Shown here piece by piece: positions 45,469 to 55,349 of a DNA stretch of 64,000 nt. Every line of letters starts with the position of its first letter. The stretch's first letter is position 1. The notes under the pieces were generated by a model that worked only from the letters and a program-made list of their open reading frames with translations, was not told where the DNA came from and made no database searches. The position numbers were made by a program, and so were the translations under genes. The DNA is from Cephalotus follicularis (taxonomy: Eukaryota; Streptophyta; Magnoliopsida; Oxalidales; Cephalotaceae): NCBI GenBank assembly GCA_001972305.1, contig BDDD01002690.1, forward strand, positions 186,001-250,000. The letters are read 5' to 3'.

Positions 45469-47483
45469 TTGATGCGTTTCTCATTCTCACGGCTTTGCTG
45501 TGTTGAGTTGATCTGGGGCTTGTAAGTGTTTGTCCTATTTTATCTGTTTATTTGCTAGAAATAAGTAATCTATGGGAGTCTGCTCTGTTGTATTTGTTTG
45601 GTTGGATTCTCAATTAGGATGTGTTTGCTGGTTTTGAGTTTTTGGGTTGACAACACATGAACTTTGTCACAATTGAATGTTCTGTGTTGACTGTTCTGGT
45701 AAGCCTCTTCTGCTTTAGCCTTGTGTAGTCTCATGGCCGTCGTAGCTTTGTTATACAATGTAAAATTTGATGAAGTTGGATTGTTTTGGGTGCTGTTGAT
45801 GTGGTTAGAAGCACAATTATTAGAATCGGATCAATGATTGAACTGATTGAGGCTATGAATCAATGGTCCAATTCATGGGTCAACCACTAAATTAATTAAA
45901 ATAAAAATTAAAAAAAAAGCATTGATCCGGTCTGTTTGGTGTGATCTAGGCCGGTTTCACTGGTTTAATCGATTCGGATCAATCTTGGGTTACCGGTTCG
46001 ATTGGCCTGATCTATCAATTCGATTGGATCAACTCCGGTTTAACTATAAAAATGGTTCGGTGACTGACTTGGGTCGGTTCACCGGTCGGTCCGGTTCGAG
46101 TCTAATAATTATGGTTAGAGGTGGTTCGTTTTTTCCAACCTCCTCGTTATATTCAGTATTTTCTAATAGATTCTCTCTTAATTTTTTAAGATACTACCTG
46201 TTTCCCAACTATGAATGACATTTTTTTTATAATCTTTGAGAAACGAGAAGAATAAAAACTATATTTGTTTTAGTATTCATGGTTGGATGCTAACGGTGGA
46301 TGTTGAACGAGGAAATGAAAAGATTACGTATAGAATATGTTTGACTGAATAAAAAAAGCTTAGAGATAAAATTTTATACATGTTTTACTATTATAGAAGT
46401 TTTAAATTTATGTATTTAAAATTATTAATTTCTTATTTTTATTGGTAAGGGATTTTTAGAACAAGTTTGGCATAAAGAATTCATAATCACAAACAATCGC
46501 TATGGCTGGTTATGAAAAATCTACATCAGATGCATAAAGCAATTTGCCGCTGCCTAGAAGTTATATTAATATTCTCTTTTACGTTACTAGAACACGAGAA
46601 AGAAAGACTGCTTGATACTCTCTAATAATTGGTTGATGGGGATCAACGAGACAAACTAAAGACATGAAGAGAGTTGCTTAAAGAAAAAAATGATAAAATA
46701 AAGAATTGCTTCACTATTCCAGATAAAAACCAAAGCAGTATCAGTATGATAAAGGCTGTGTTTATTTGCTGTCTTAAAGTTTAAATTAAGGCCCTCAAGA
46801 TGTCCATAGGGGAAAAAAATTATATTAATCAAGAGAAAGGAAAAGAAAAGTTTTATATTAATGCAATAAATTACTACTGTGGAGGACCAATTGACACCAT
46901 TGTGCTTACCATGGGCAAACCTTCAATATTTTATTGGTCCCCATTTCGTCTTTCGAGTTTTAATTGTGGTTATCCTACATATAGATTTTGTGTGGGAAAG
47001 ATTTATCTGTTTCTATGAGAGAGGTTAAGGAGAAAATATCTATTATATATCAAAATGTACCCTTAGCATCAATGTATACTGACTTTCAACATATAGATTC
47101 AATTAATGTACTGACTTTATATTATCAGAGTGGTCCTAAACTACTTACTTATACTTTGATCCTTTTTTATTTAAATACAGCATATTTATCAATTTAATAC
47201 AAATACAGTTATCCAATTTGATTTTTTTTTTATTTAAAAAAAATGATGACTGATTTCACTATATGAAAAGTAAACGGTGAGAGCAAGTAAAAATATGAAA
47301 AGGATCCAACAAGTTAGAAAATAAAATCGAATGAATTTCAGGGGAAACCATGGGTGAAGTACTGAATCTAAATGTATAATTAATAGTATTGTAATTAACA
47401 ACAGGAATAGATATGTGGTTAATTCATCTATTGAATAAAAAATAATCATTCCATAGACGTGCAGGCTAGTATGGTACCGGCGA
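45469..47483. other. Intergenic region between the two host genes
   Basis: Holds the 3' UTRs of the ankyrin gene and of the convergent F-box gene. Apart from the GGTTCGAT-rich stretch at 45920-46110, AT-rich with no ORF that resembles a protein I know. Confidence 0.5.
45920..46110. repeat. CCGGTTTAAC/GGTTCGAT-rich stretch
   Basis: CCGGTT, GGTTCG and GATCAA phrases recur in both orientations over about 190 bp. Similar wording is common in plant intergenic repeats; I cannot assign a family. Confidence 0.4.
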
Positions 47484-48611
47484 TCAAAAATCCGGGTGGC
47501 ACATCCTAGGCAATATATGGAGCGCAACCGGTTCAAGCCCCGGAGGTGTATCAAGCAACAATAGCCTCGGTGGCTTTGCCACCACATCAACCACCACAAG
47601 CCCACCACCATCACCACCACAAACACAACACACTCTGCCACCAGCAGCAGCAATTTGCTGCGCCCCAATGAGTCTCTCTGATTCCATAATCTCCTCCCAG
47701 CAATCCCTCTCTGCATCATACCTCCTCAAGGCACCCTTGGACTCAGCCACCACGTACATCACTTGTTCATCCATTGCTGCCACCGGGCCCCGCCAGCCCG
47801 CCACCATTCCCTCCGCCATTTCTTCCCACGTATTCCTCTCAACGTCGTAGACAACCCCTTCTTTCGCTGCATCTCCTTTAACGTTCACCATACACAGCTT
47901 CCCCCTCCATCCTACTGCATCCACAGCGTCTCTGCAGTATTTCCCATTTTTTAAAAGTTTCATCTTTTCCCATTTCTTCTTCTTGTTCATTAGGTCCCAT
48001 TTCTCCACAGAAGTTGCCACATCCATGGAGAAGTGGGATCCGATCCCACTCGCTACATAGAGGGCACCGCGTGACGCTCCGGCCGCGCACCAGCGACGCG
48101 GGGTGGCGAGTGGGGGACCAAAGGTCCAGGCCTTCTGGGAGAGAGGGTTGAAAACAAGAGGGCGAGGGAGTGCAGGATAGAAGTCGTGACCGGTGGCGGC
48201 GACTAGAATCAGTTGGCCACCGATGGAGACGGATTGAACTGGAAGGTTGCGGGAAATGAAAGCAGGGTGGCGGAGTAGGAGGTTGAGAGATGGGGGTGGA
48301 GGGATGGAATCCCATCTGGAAGAGAATGAATCCAATGTTAAAAATTGGATTGGATTAGAATAAGAATTACAATCGTTTTGATCGATACTTGATGTGAAAA
48401 TAGCGTACAAAGAGAGGAAAGGTGGGAAACAAGGGGAGTAAATTAGGCGACGCCATGCATGGCAAACTGAGTAGAGAATGGAAGGGTGGACATGGGAGAG
48501 GCATAGTTGAGCTATATCGTCTGGTAGGCCTGGTATTAGAGGTTGGTGGTGGTGGTGAGTTGGTTTTTGGCGTTTGATAGGGGAATCGGTGGTGAGAGTG
48601 GGTTTGGCCAT
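47484..48611 (-). CDS. F-box/kelch-repeat protein (SKIP25/KUF1-like), intronless
   Basis: From ATG 48611 the product is 375 residues. After a His-rich linker, the F-box at about 26-65 reads IPGLPDDIAQLCLSHVHPSI and SVCHAWRRLIYSP. Kelch-type repeats follow, including WTFGPPLATPRRWCAAGASR, GALYVASGIG, VEKWDLMNKKKKWEKM, YDVERNTWEEM and YDAERDCWEEI. Such proteins are substrate receptors of SCF ubiquitin ligases: the F-box binds SKP1 and the kelch propeller the target. An in-frame ATG at 48662 adds 17 residues, but it lies only about 35 nt after the TATA box, so I prefer 48611. The frame is intact. SKIP25 against KUF1 identity needs a tree. Confidence 0.9.
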   Translation of the reverse strand: MAKPTLTTDSPIKRQKPTHHHHQPLIPGLPDDIAQLCLSHVHPSILYSVCHAWRRLIYSPCFPPFLSLYAIFTSSIDQNDCNSYSNPIQFLTLDSFSSRWDSIPPPPSLNLLLRHPAFISRNLPVQSVSIGGQLILVAATGHDFYPALPRPLVFNPLSQKAWTFGPPLATPRRWCAAGASRGALYVASGIGSHFSMDVATSVEKWDLMNKKKKWEKMKLLKNGKYCRDAVDAVGWRGKLCMVNVKGDAAKEGVVYDVERNTWEEMAEGMVAGWRGPVAAMDEQVMYVVAESKGALRRYDAERDCWEEIMESERLIGAQQIAAAGGRVCCVCGGDGGGLVVVDVVAKPPRLLLLDTPPGLEPVALHILPRMCHPDF

Positions 48612-48696
48612 GTGGAGAGAGAGAGTGTGTGTGGTTTTGGCCTTTGCCCTTTGGCACTCCAAAAGGGGTAGTCATATGCGTAGGGTAGGGGTGTTC

Positions 48697-48703
48697 CTTT
48701 ATA
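48697..48703 (-). promoter_or_regulatory. TATA box of the F-box gene
   Basis: The minus strand reads CAATATAAAGG across 48706-48696. Transcription about 30 nt downstream would begin near 48670, leaving a leader of about 60 nt to the ATG at 48611. Confidence 0.5.
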
Positions 48704-48711
48704 TTGCTCAA

Positions 48712-49421
48712 AAGATAAGACTACTTAATGTTGTGGTGGCCGAGTGGCAATATTGGTCTGTTTCAGACCAGAATTAATGATCAAAAAGTTGATATTGAAA
48801 CCCTTCCTAGTTCCTATACATAGTTTAAGAATGACCTTTGCCCTTTGGATAGAGTCGATAGACTACTAGACTATATATCGACAATTAAATGAACGTTAGT
48901 AATTTTGACAACCGTGTCCAATAATTAGGGCACCGGTTTTCTTTTTTGCCTATAGATTCTAGAATCTAATTTTTATGTATGGACGATGAGAGTTGATCTC
49001 AAGTAAAATTGGTCACAGGCCGGTTCAGCCGGACCCATGAGTCTGATTGGTTGGGTATGTGTGCCAGATGACAGCAGGCCGGGTCTATCCTCAATGACCG
49101 CGAGTTGTTTTGATTCGGAATTTTTTTTCTTTTGACGTTGGATCGCAATCTTGGCAGGGCCACACACGGTTCGATATGGACCGGGTTAAAGGTTCGAAAC
49201 AGATCACATGGACGTATCTGAAAGATGAAAATTTTTCGGTTTTGCATAATCGCCGTTGAGGATTCCTTCGTTTTTCGTTTTGAGCAAACGAACAGTTGTA
49301 AGAAAGCTGTAGATGTTCAGTTTTCAAATTAATAGGGTAATTAAAATATTCGAATCGTAAAATATAGTGTAATTAAAATAGTTAAAAGTGGTCACTTATA
49401 TTAGTTGTTTTACATTAAATA
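48712..49421. other. Intergenic region upstream of the F-box gene
   Basis: No gene, repeat or clear regulatory element beyond the TATA box. A short GGCCGGTTCAGCCGG inverted repeat is at about 49018-49032. Confidence 0.45.
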
Positions 49422-50194
49422 GGCGTTTTGTTCGGGGCATCTTCAGTGAGAACGTAACATTCACAGGAATCACATTCCCGGACATCTTATTCCTGATATT
49501 GTTGTTCTTATAATGATGTTTTGTTCAACAATGTGGATTCTCATGTATATTTCATTTCAATATTTGGTTTAACATGAGAATGTGGCAGGAATCTACTTAA
49601 AAATTCCATAAATACCTTACTATATGTCATATTTGAAAGTCCTATATGGCAACTCTTAATTAATAAATTTGTTTGCGGAAAAGACAAATTAAACTATGAA
49701 TATAAACAAGCACACAAAAACAATCAAACAATTACAAATAATAAAGAGAGAGAGTTAGAGAGAGTGCAAACACGATTTTATAGTGGTTCGGCCAAACTCT
49801 TGTCTACGTCCACTTTCCCAAGGTAGCACCTTGAGTTTCCACTAGAATCCACTAGCACCCTTTGATTTTGGATTGCGGGTGCAAATAAAAGAAAAACACC
49901 TTACAAGACTTAGGTTCACTCCCCGTGATAATCCTACTAAGGGTTTACTCCCCTTGATTATCTCTCTAAGGGTTCACTCCCCTTTTACAATAAAAGTTTG
50001 TAATGATATTTTGTGTTGTTTACAATAAACCTCTCAAAGGTTGGATATTGCTAAGTAAAGATTGCAGACATTAGCTCTCTAAGATAGGCCAAGCTTTGGT
50101 ATTGATTTGAAAGGTGTAGGATTGCTCTTGAGTTGGTTGGAAGAAAAATGTGTATTGTCTTGTTATTTTTTTTATAATGAAACCTCACTCTTTC

Positions 50195-50203
50195 TTATAT
50201 AGA
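50195..50203 (-). promoter_or_regulatory. TATA box of the SIRE LTR
   Basis: The minus strand reads CTATATAAG, 42 bp downstream of the nearest array motif. The other LTR keeps it at 55300-55308 but has lost the array. Confidence 0.7.
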
Positions 50204-50244
50204 GATGCACCAACGGATCAATTTTTTAAGTTTCAGACCAAATT

Positions 50245-50629
50245 CAGTCGACTGGATTTTCTTGGAAGTCGGCTGGAGAAGTTGTTGTGCATTTATGATT
50301 ATAGCCGTTGGAGAAGGCAGTCGGCTGGATGAACTTGGCAGTCGACTGTTTGCCTAAACAGTCGGCTGTTTCCCTGCTTCAGTCAGCTGTTGTGGGAAAA
50401 TTGGATTTCCCAAAAGCTACTGGTCTAAATGTGCACTTCTTGACAGTCGGCTGGAGATCCTTGGCAATCGGCTGTTTTGTCTTGGCAGTCGGCTGGAGCC
50501 TTGATACAGTCGGCTGGATGGAGTGCAATTACAGATTCTGGGATTCTTTGAAGTTCCAGTCGACTGTTCATCCCAGGCAGTCGGCTACTCAATCTCAGCA
50601 GTCGGCTGTTCATCATGGGCAGTCGGCTG
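50245..50629 (-). repeat. Phased array of 14 CAGTCGRCTG motifs in U3
   Basis: Decamers start (plus coordinates) at 50245, 50266, 50318, 50339, 50359, 50380, 50444, 50465, 50486, 50507, 50557, 50578, 50599 and 50620. Ten of thirteen intervals are 20 or 21 bp; the others are 52, 64 and 50. The decamer is well conserved while the 11 bp between copies vary. CAGTCGACTG is a perfect palindrome. Confidence 0.92.
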
Positions 50630-50794
50630 TTTGTGCCTGTATCTGCAATTTTAAACTTTGCAACACTTTTGACATACAATCAAGTGAGTAGATGAGTTTG
50701 TAAGATATCAAAACATGCATACAAATATTTCTTGTTTGTTAATCATCGAAATATAACCCTTTAACACATTTAAAGGGATGGCAAAAAGCCAACA

Positions 50795-51442
50795 ATCTCC
50801 CCATTTTTGATGATTGACAAAACATAACTAATATTGCATGATTTTGACAAAATTAACACTTAACACCACTAAAATTAACTAAACTCCAAGAACATTTGTC
50901 AAAGTGATTGAGCAACAAATTTTATATAGGATAATGCATACCTAAACAATTCTCCCCCTTTTTGTATGTATAGTCACAAAAAAGGCAATATACATCATAT
51001 ATTTGACTACACTATATAAACTCTCCCCCTTTTTGTCAAGCAACAAAAAGTTTAACGAAGCTCCCCCTTAATCACGGCATATGTTTAAGTATTTAACAAA
51101 GTGCTTGAGCAACAAAACTTCCCCTTAACGAATGCATACATAAATTCAATTCCAATGAAGAGATTAATTATTTAGGGAGAGGAAATACTAATTGTTGACA
51201 ACAATGTACAAAGGCAAAATTTTGGAGAGCATAAATAAACACATTCATTTCATAAACACACTGAAAATTCATTACATAATTAAAGTGCAAATTCATTACA
51301 CAACTTCAAGGTCATCTCACAATAAAACTGCAAGTTCATCAAACATAAACTACAAATTCACAGCAAGTTCATTTTCATCACATATTACAAGAAAACCATG
51401 ATATGCATGAAATGTCGCTCAAGATGATCCGGGAGGTGGTTG
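50795..51442 (-). other. Polypurine tract and 3' non-coding spacer of the SIRE-type element
   Basis: The tract AAATGGGGAGAT (minus, 50806-50795) abuts the LTR. The remaining stretch is AT-rich with repeated CTCCCCC and TTCATTACA phrases and no coding signal. Confidence 0.7.
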
Positions 51443-52540
51443 CTAAGGGAAGGCATTTTGAAACATTTGGATCATTTGTGCATCTTGCGAATCGAGACGA
51501 TCATAAATTTGATCCACTCTTCCTCTAATGTATTCAATGTTGGCTTGGGCTAGATCCATCCTTGCTTGTAGTGACTCCATGGTAGGCCTACTACCTCCAC
51601 TGCTACTTCCTTCAACATTTGGCCTCATTTCAAATCGATCCCCGTCATCATCATCTTCTTCTTCTTTCGCGATATCTCTACCAACATCTACACCCGGTTC
51701 CCTCACGGGTGCTTTCCCTACCGCTTGTAGCTTCACCCATAAACCATATTCAAACTTGATATTGCAATTCCTCAAACCAGCTTTGTTTATTAATTGTTTG
51801 GTTTTGGGTTTGACATTGTGTTCATCCTTAATGTCAATGTTTAGGGAAGCTAAAATCCTACTGATAAGCATAGGATAGGGGAGGTGATTAGGTCTAGATA
51901 AAATGTGGTTTACAATGAGATACGGAAGGTTGACAAGAGTCCCATTTTTCATACAAGCTACTAATTTGAGGTCTCGCTCGGATGGAAGTGTATGCGAGCC
52001 CTCTCTAGGCAACAAAGTATTGGTGACAAGCAATAAGAGTATGCGAGTAGCAATGGGCAAGTGACTGCTAGTAACGGTCATGAGTGGATTGATATCGGAC
52101 CGTTCTAAGCAAATTTCCAAAGCATCGGATTTTTCAATGTCATTAAAGTGAGTGATACCGGTGCATGGAATTCCTAAAGTTTCAGCAGTAAAATCAGGGG
52201 TAATTTCAACTGCATTACCAAGAACAAATGATTTTGCTACACAACTAGTGGTTTTTTCAAGATTAGCATAAAAAAGTTTTACTAACCTAGGGTAAATTAG
52301 GTGAGATGAACACAAATAGTCAAACCAACATAAATGTTCAAGCCAAGACCTAATGGAAGCTATATTGCTAATCAGAATCTCCCTATCTAACCATTTTTCG
52401 TTGTGTAACTTTACTGAATTTAGAAAGGAATTATACATCTCTTCATTTTCCTTGGAGAGAAATAGGTCGTCATCAAAATCGATTACTGGATTTGAGCTTC
52501 TTTGCTTGGTTCCCATGCTTTTTCTCTTCTTGGATGCCAT
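51443..52540 (-). CDS. Accessory ORF of the SIRE-type element (putative plant transposon protein type)
   Basis: An intact frame of 365 residues from ATG 52540 (MASKKRKSMGTKQRSSN). The frame is open for 82 more codons upstream, but those cross the promoter-like region and motif array. The central domain reads YPRLVKLFYANLE, AETLGIPCTG, ATRILLLLVTNTLLPREGSH and LPYLIVNHILSRPNHLPYPM, as in the plant transposon protein family I know as Transposase_32-like. A nuclear-type basic start, an acidic stretch (EEEDDDDGD) and a coiled C-terminus with MDLAQANIEYIRGRVDQIYD complete it. Function unknown. It is intact while gag has stops. Confidence 0.75.
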   Translation of the reverse strand: MASKKRKSMGTKQRSSNPVIDFDDDLFLSKENEEMYNSFLNSVKLHNEKWLDREILISNIASIRSWLEHLCWFDYLCSSHLIYPRLVKLFYANLEKTTSCVAKSFVLGNAVEITPDFTAETLGIPCTGITHFNDIEKSDALEICLERSDINPLMTVTSSHLPIATRILLLLVTNTLLPREGSHTLPSERDLKLVACMKNGTLVNLPYLIVNHILSRPNHLPYPMLISRILASLNIDIKDEHNVKPKTKQLINKAGLRNCNIKFEYGLWVKLQAVGKAPVREPGVDVGRDIAKEEEDDDDGDRFEMRPNVEGSSSGGSRPTMESLQARMDLAQANIEYIRGRVDQIYDRLDSQDAQMIQMFQNAFP

Positions 52541-52630
52541 GGAAGTTAGTGGAGGCGAATTTTTGGGGAAGGTTTGGGGTTTTGACAGTGTTTGGGGAGG
52601 AAAGATTGAGAGAGAGAGGGAAAAATCGCG

Positions 52631-52640
52631 TATTATAAAA
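52631..52640 (-). promoter_or_regulatory. Possible internal promoter of the accessory ORF
   Basis: The minus strand reads TTTTATAATA, followed by CCCTCTCTCTCTC (about 52607-52619), the TATA plus CT-rich layout of plant promoters, about 95 nt before ATG 52540. Confidence 0.45.
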
Positions 52641-52657
52641 ACTGATTTGCGTGTCAA

Positions 52658-52728
52658 CAGTCGACTGGTGTTTTTGGACAGTCGATTGGATTTCAGACAG
52701 TCGACTGGATCAGGACACCAGTCAACTG
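52658..52728 (-). repeat. Four CAGTCGACTG-type motifs upstream of the accessory ORF
   Basis: Copies start at 52658, 52679, 52698 and 52719, intervals 21, 19 and 21 bp. It is the same motif as in the LTR, again just upstream of a TATA-like element. Confidence 0.88.
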
Positions 52729-53061
52729 GAATCTGTAAAACTTGAAATAGACAGATTTTGAGTTTCTCTTTGATCCGAAAAACCATAGTCAGCTATTATT
52801 AACTAATAGTGACTTAGATATTTGAGCATTTTGATATGATTGAGTTAAAAACTCAATGTTTGATGCAAGACATGAGTTTTAAAAAATTTATATGCATCTA
52901 ATCACATAGTTGCATTCAAAGTTCGTAAAACATACAATCATACAAATATCATGATATTTACAAAACCAAAACACTTACTACTCACGTGCTCACTGATCAT
53001 ATTTATAGCTTGATGTTTCATAGTACCATTTCCTTCGAGCACACCTACAATGTAAGGAAGT

Positions 53062-54684
53062 TTAAACTTTTGGTACCCAAATAAATTTGGGTCCTTGAGG
53101 GTTAGTCAATGTGGTTCCTTTGGGAAACCAAACTTTCTTAGTTTTACCAATATTCTTTCTATGAAAGCATGAAGTGGAAATATGTCCAAATCTACCACAA
53201 TAATTATAAGAAATTTTGGGCTCTACTTTCTTAACAAAGAAATTATTAAAGTGTTTGACATTATTCATTTCTTCATAGCCGAGACCGGCTTTGTCAAAAA
53301 CACACCTTTGAAGACCTAGAAGATTATCTAACTTGTCACTACTATTAGAAAATTTAGAGAAAGTTTTCTTCAAGGCATCAATTTCAAGTTTTAGCTTTTT
53401 ATTTTCTTCCTCAAAATCGTTTGATAATTTTAAGGATACATTCAAGATATCAATTTCATTTTTATGATAGCTATTCTCATTCTTTAGATTTTCAATTTCT
53501 TTTGACATAGAGATAGCATTTTTCTTTAGAGACTTATTCTTCAAACACACATTTTTATATTTATGAAATAAATTTTCATATGCATCTTACAATTCATCAA
53601 AAGAAAAATTTACCTCATCTTCTTCGTCCTCCTCAATTGCCATGAAAGCAGTGTTTGCAACCTCTTCATCACTTTCTTCTTCGGAGCTTGAGGGATCGCT
53701 ATCATCCCATGTGGCTACCATTGCTTTGTTCTTTTTGGAGTATTCATTCTTCTTCTTGAATTGCGCTTTCTTTTTAATATTTGGACACTCGCTTTTGAAG
53801 TGGCCCGGCTTTTTGCATTCGTAGCACGTTGGTTCTTCCTTTTTGTTTGATTCTTCATCTTGAGAGAATTTCTTTTTGAAAACCTTTTTACCGTTTTGAC
53901 TTTTGAGAAAGTTTTTGAATTGAGAAGTTATAAGTGTCATATCTCCATCTCCATCACTTTCACTATCTTCCTTCGATGCTTTTAAAGCAATAGGTTTCTT
54001 CTTTTTGGTCTCCACGTGCTAATGATTTTTCATTGTCGTTTCATGCGTCATCAAGGAACCAAGGAGTTGTTCGAGTGGGAGAGTAGAGAGGTCCTTAGCT
54101 TCCTCTATCGCCGTTACCTTTGGAGTCCAACACTTTGGCAAACACCTTAAAATCTTTCTAACAAGTTCTTGGTTAGGATAAGACTTTCCAAGATTTTTAA
54201 GAGAGTTAATAATTGTAGTAAAGCGAGTAAACATGTCACTTATACTTTCATCATCATGCATCAAAAATAGTTCATATTCATGTACAAGCATACTAATTTT
54301 CGATTCCTTTACTTGGTTTGTGCCTTCGTAAGTAATTTCTAATAAATTCCACATTTGTTTAGCCGTATCACATGAGGAAATTCGATTAAACTCATTAGGA
54401 CCAACGGCATAAAACAAAACATGTTTAGCCTTTGAATTTAATTGGAGTATTCTAAAATCATTATCATTAAATTCATCTTCGGGTTTCAAAGAGACTACAC
54501 CTTCTACTGTTTTAGTGGGCATTCTAGGACCATTAACAATTATATGCCACAGTTGATAGTCTAGGGATTGTAGAAAAATGGTCATCCTAGTCTTCCAAAA
54601 ACTATAGTTATTTCCGTCAAAGAAAGAAGGTCTAGTTATGGAGGAACCTTCTAATCCTACGTTTAGATTCATTTGGGTTGCCAT
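53062..54684 (-). pseudogene. gag: SIRE-type copia gag, two stops
   Basis: Starts MATQMNLNVGLEG with RPSFFDGNNYSFWKTRM, the usual copia gag opening, and continues with WNLLEITYEGTNQVKESKIS (UBN2-type). After a stop at 54016-54018 a Lys-rich part leads to the zinc knuckle CYECKKPGHFKSEC and an acidic segment. After a stop near 53587 there is a coiled coil (53550-53350) and a second knuckle-like YCGRFGHISTSC, ending GPKFIWVPKV. In complete SIRE elements protease and integrase follow this point; here nothing does. Confidence 0.88.
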
Positions 54685-54725
54685 GGATCTTTATATTTCT
54701 AACAATTAAGAATAATGAAATAACC

Positions 54726-54737
54726 GCTCTGATACCA
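54726..54737 (-). other. Primer-binding site of the SIRE-type element
   Basis: The minus strand reads TGGTATCAGAGC, an exact 12-base match to the initiator tRNA-Met complement, two bases inside the 5' LTR. Confidence 0.9.
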
Positions 54738-54739
54738 AT

Positions 54740-55349
54740 TGAAAGTCCTATATGACAACTTTTAATTAATAAATTTGTTTGCAGAAAAGATAAATTAAAC
54801 TATGAATATAAACAATCACACAAAAACAATCAAACAATTACAAATAATAAAGAGAGAGAGTTAAAGAGAGTGCAAACACGATTTTATAGTGGTTCGGCCA
54901 AACTCTTGCCAACGCCCACTTTCCCAAGGTAGCACCTTGAGTTTGCACTAGAATCCACTAGCACCCTTTGATTTTGGATTGCGGGTGCAAATCAAAGAAA
55001 AACACCTTACAAGACTTAGGTTCACTCCCCGTGATAATCCTACTAAGGGTTTACTCCCCTTGATTATCTCTCTAAGGGTTCACTCCCCTTTTACAATAAA
55101 AGTTTGTAATGATATTTTGTGTTGTTTACAATAAACCTCTCAAAGGTTGGATATTGCTAAGTAAAGCTTGCAGACATTAGCTCTCTAAGATAGGCCAAGC
55201 TTTGGTATTGATTTGAAAGGTGTAGGATTGCTCTTGAGTTGGTTGGAAGAAAAATGTGTATTGTCTTGTTATTTTTTTTATAATGAAACCTCACTCTTTC
55301 TTATATAGAGATGCACCAACGGATCAATTTTTTAAGTTTCAGACCAAAT
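54740..55349 (-). repeat. 5' LTR of the SIRE-type element, U3 missing
   Basis: Matches 49634-50249 closely, then stops at AGACCAAAT (55341-55349). The remaining about 545 bp of U3, with all array motifs, are absent. Directly after it, 55355-55373 repeats the left target flank (49615-49633) with one mismatch. Confidence 0.88.

Larger units (their letters stand above)
49634..50794 (-). repeat. 3' LTR of the SIRE-type element
   Basis: 1161 bp. On the minus strand it begins TGTTGGCTTTTTGCCATCC and ends GACTTTCA. U3 carries the CAGTCGRCTG array, then a TATA box at 50195-50203, then a leader with GGGGAGTGAACCC repeats. Confidence 0.88.
49634..55349 (-). mobile_element. SIRE-type Ty1/copia derivative without pol
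   Basis: Minus-strand order: truncated 5' LTR (54740-55349), PBS, gag (54684-53062), accessory ORF (52540-51443), polypurine tract, complete 3' LTR (49634-50794). Protease, integrase, reverse transcriptase and RNase H are all absent: only about 520 bp of non-coding sequence lie between gag and the ORF. It must rely on enzymes from another element. Retroelements with gag but no pol are known in plants (TR-GAG type). Confidence 0.88.

Noticed and set aside
45920-46110. tRNA gene suggested by GGTTCGATT
   Set aside because: No A box or cloverleaf is present; the phrase is one of many repeats in the stretch.
47234-47719. Second minus-strand protein overlapping the F-box gene end
   Set aside because: It is a shadow frame with low-complexity hydrophobic runs in the 3' UTR; the F-box/kelch frame explains the region.
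50245-50629. CRISPR-like repeat-spacer array in the SIRE LTR
   Set aside because: The 10-bp repeats and 11-bp spacers resemble one superficially, but it lies in an LTR of a plant retrotransposon with no cas genes.
50308-50691. Heptad-repeat protein encoded by the 21-bp array
   Set aside because: Both strands give short repetitive frames only because 21 is divisible by 3; gaps of 50 and 64 bp break the frame and no start context is evident.
51443-52786. Host gene of 447 residues
   Set aside because: It lies between gag and the 3' LTR of a SIRE-type element, and its domain is of a transposon-associated family.
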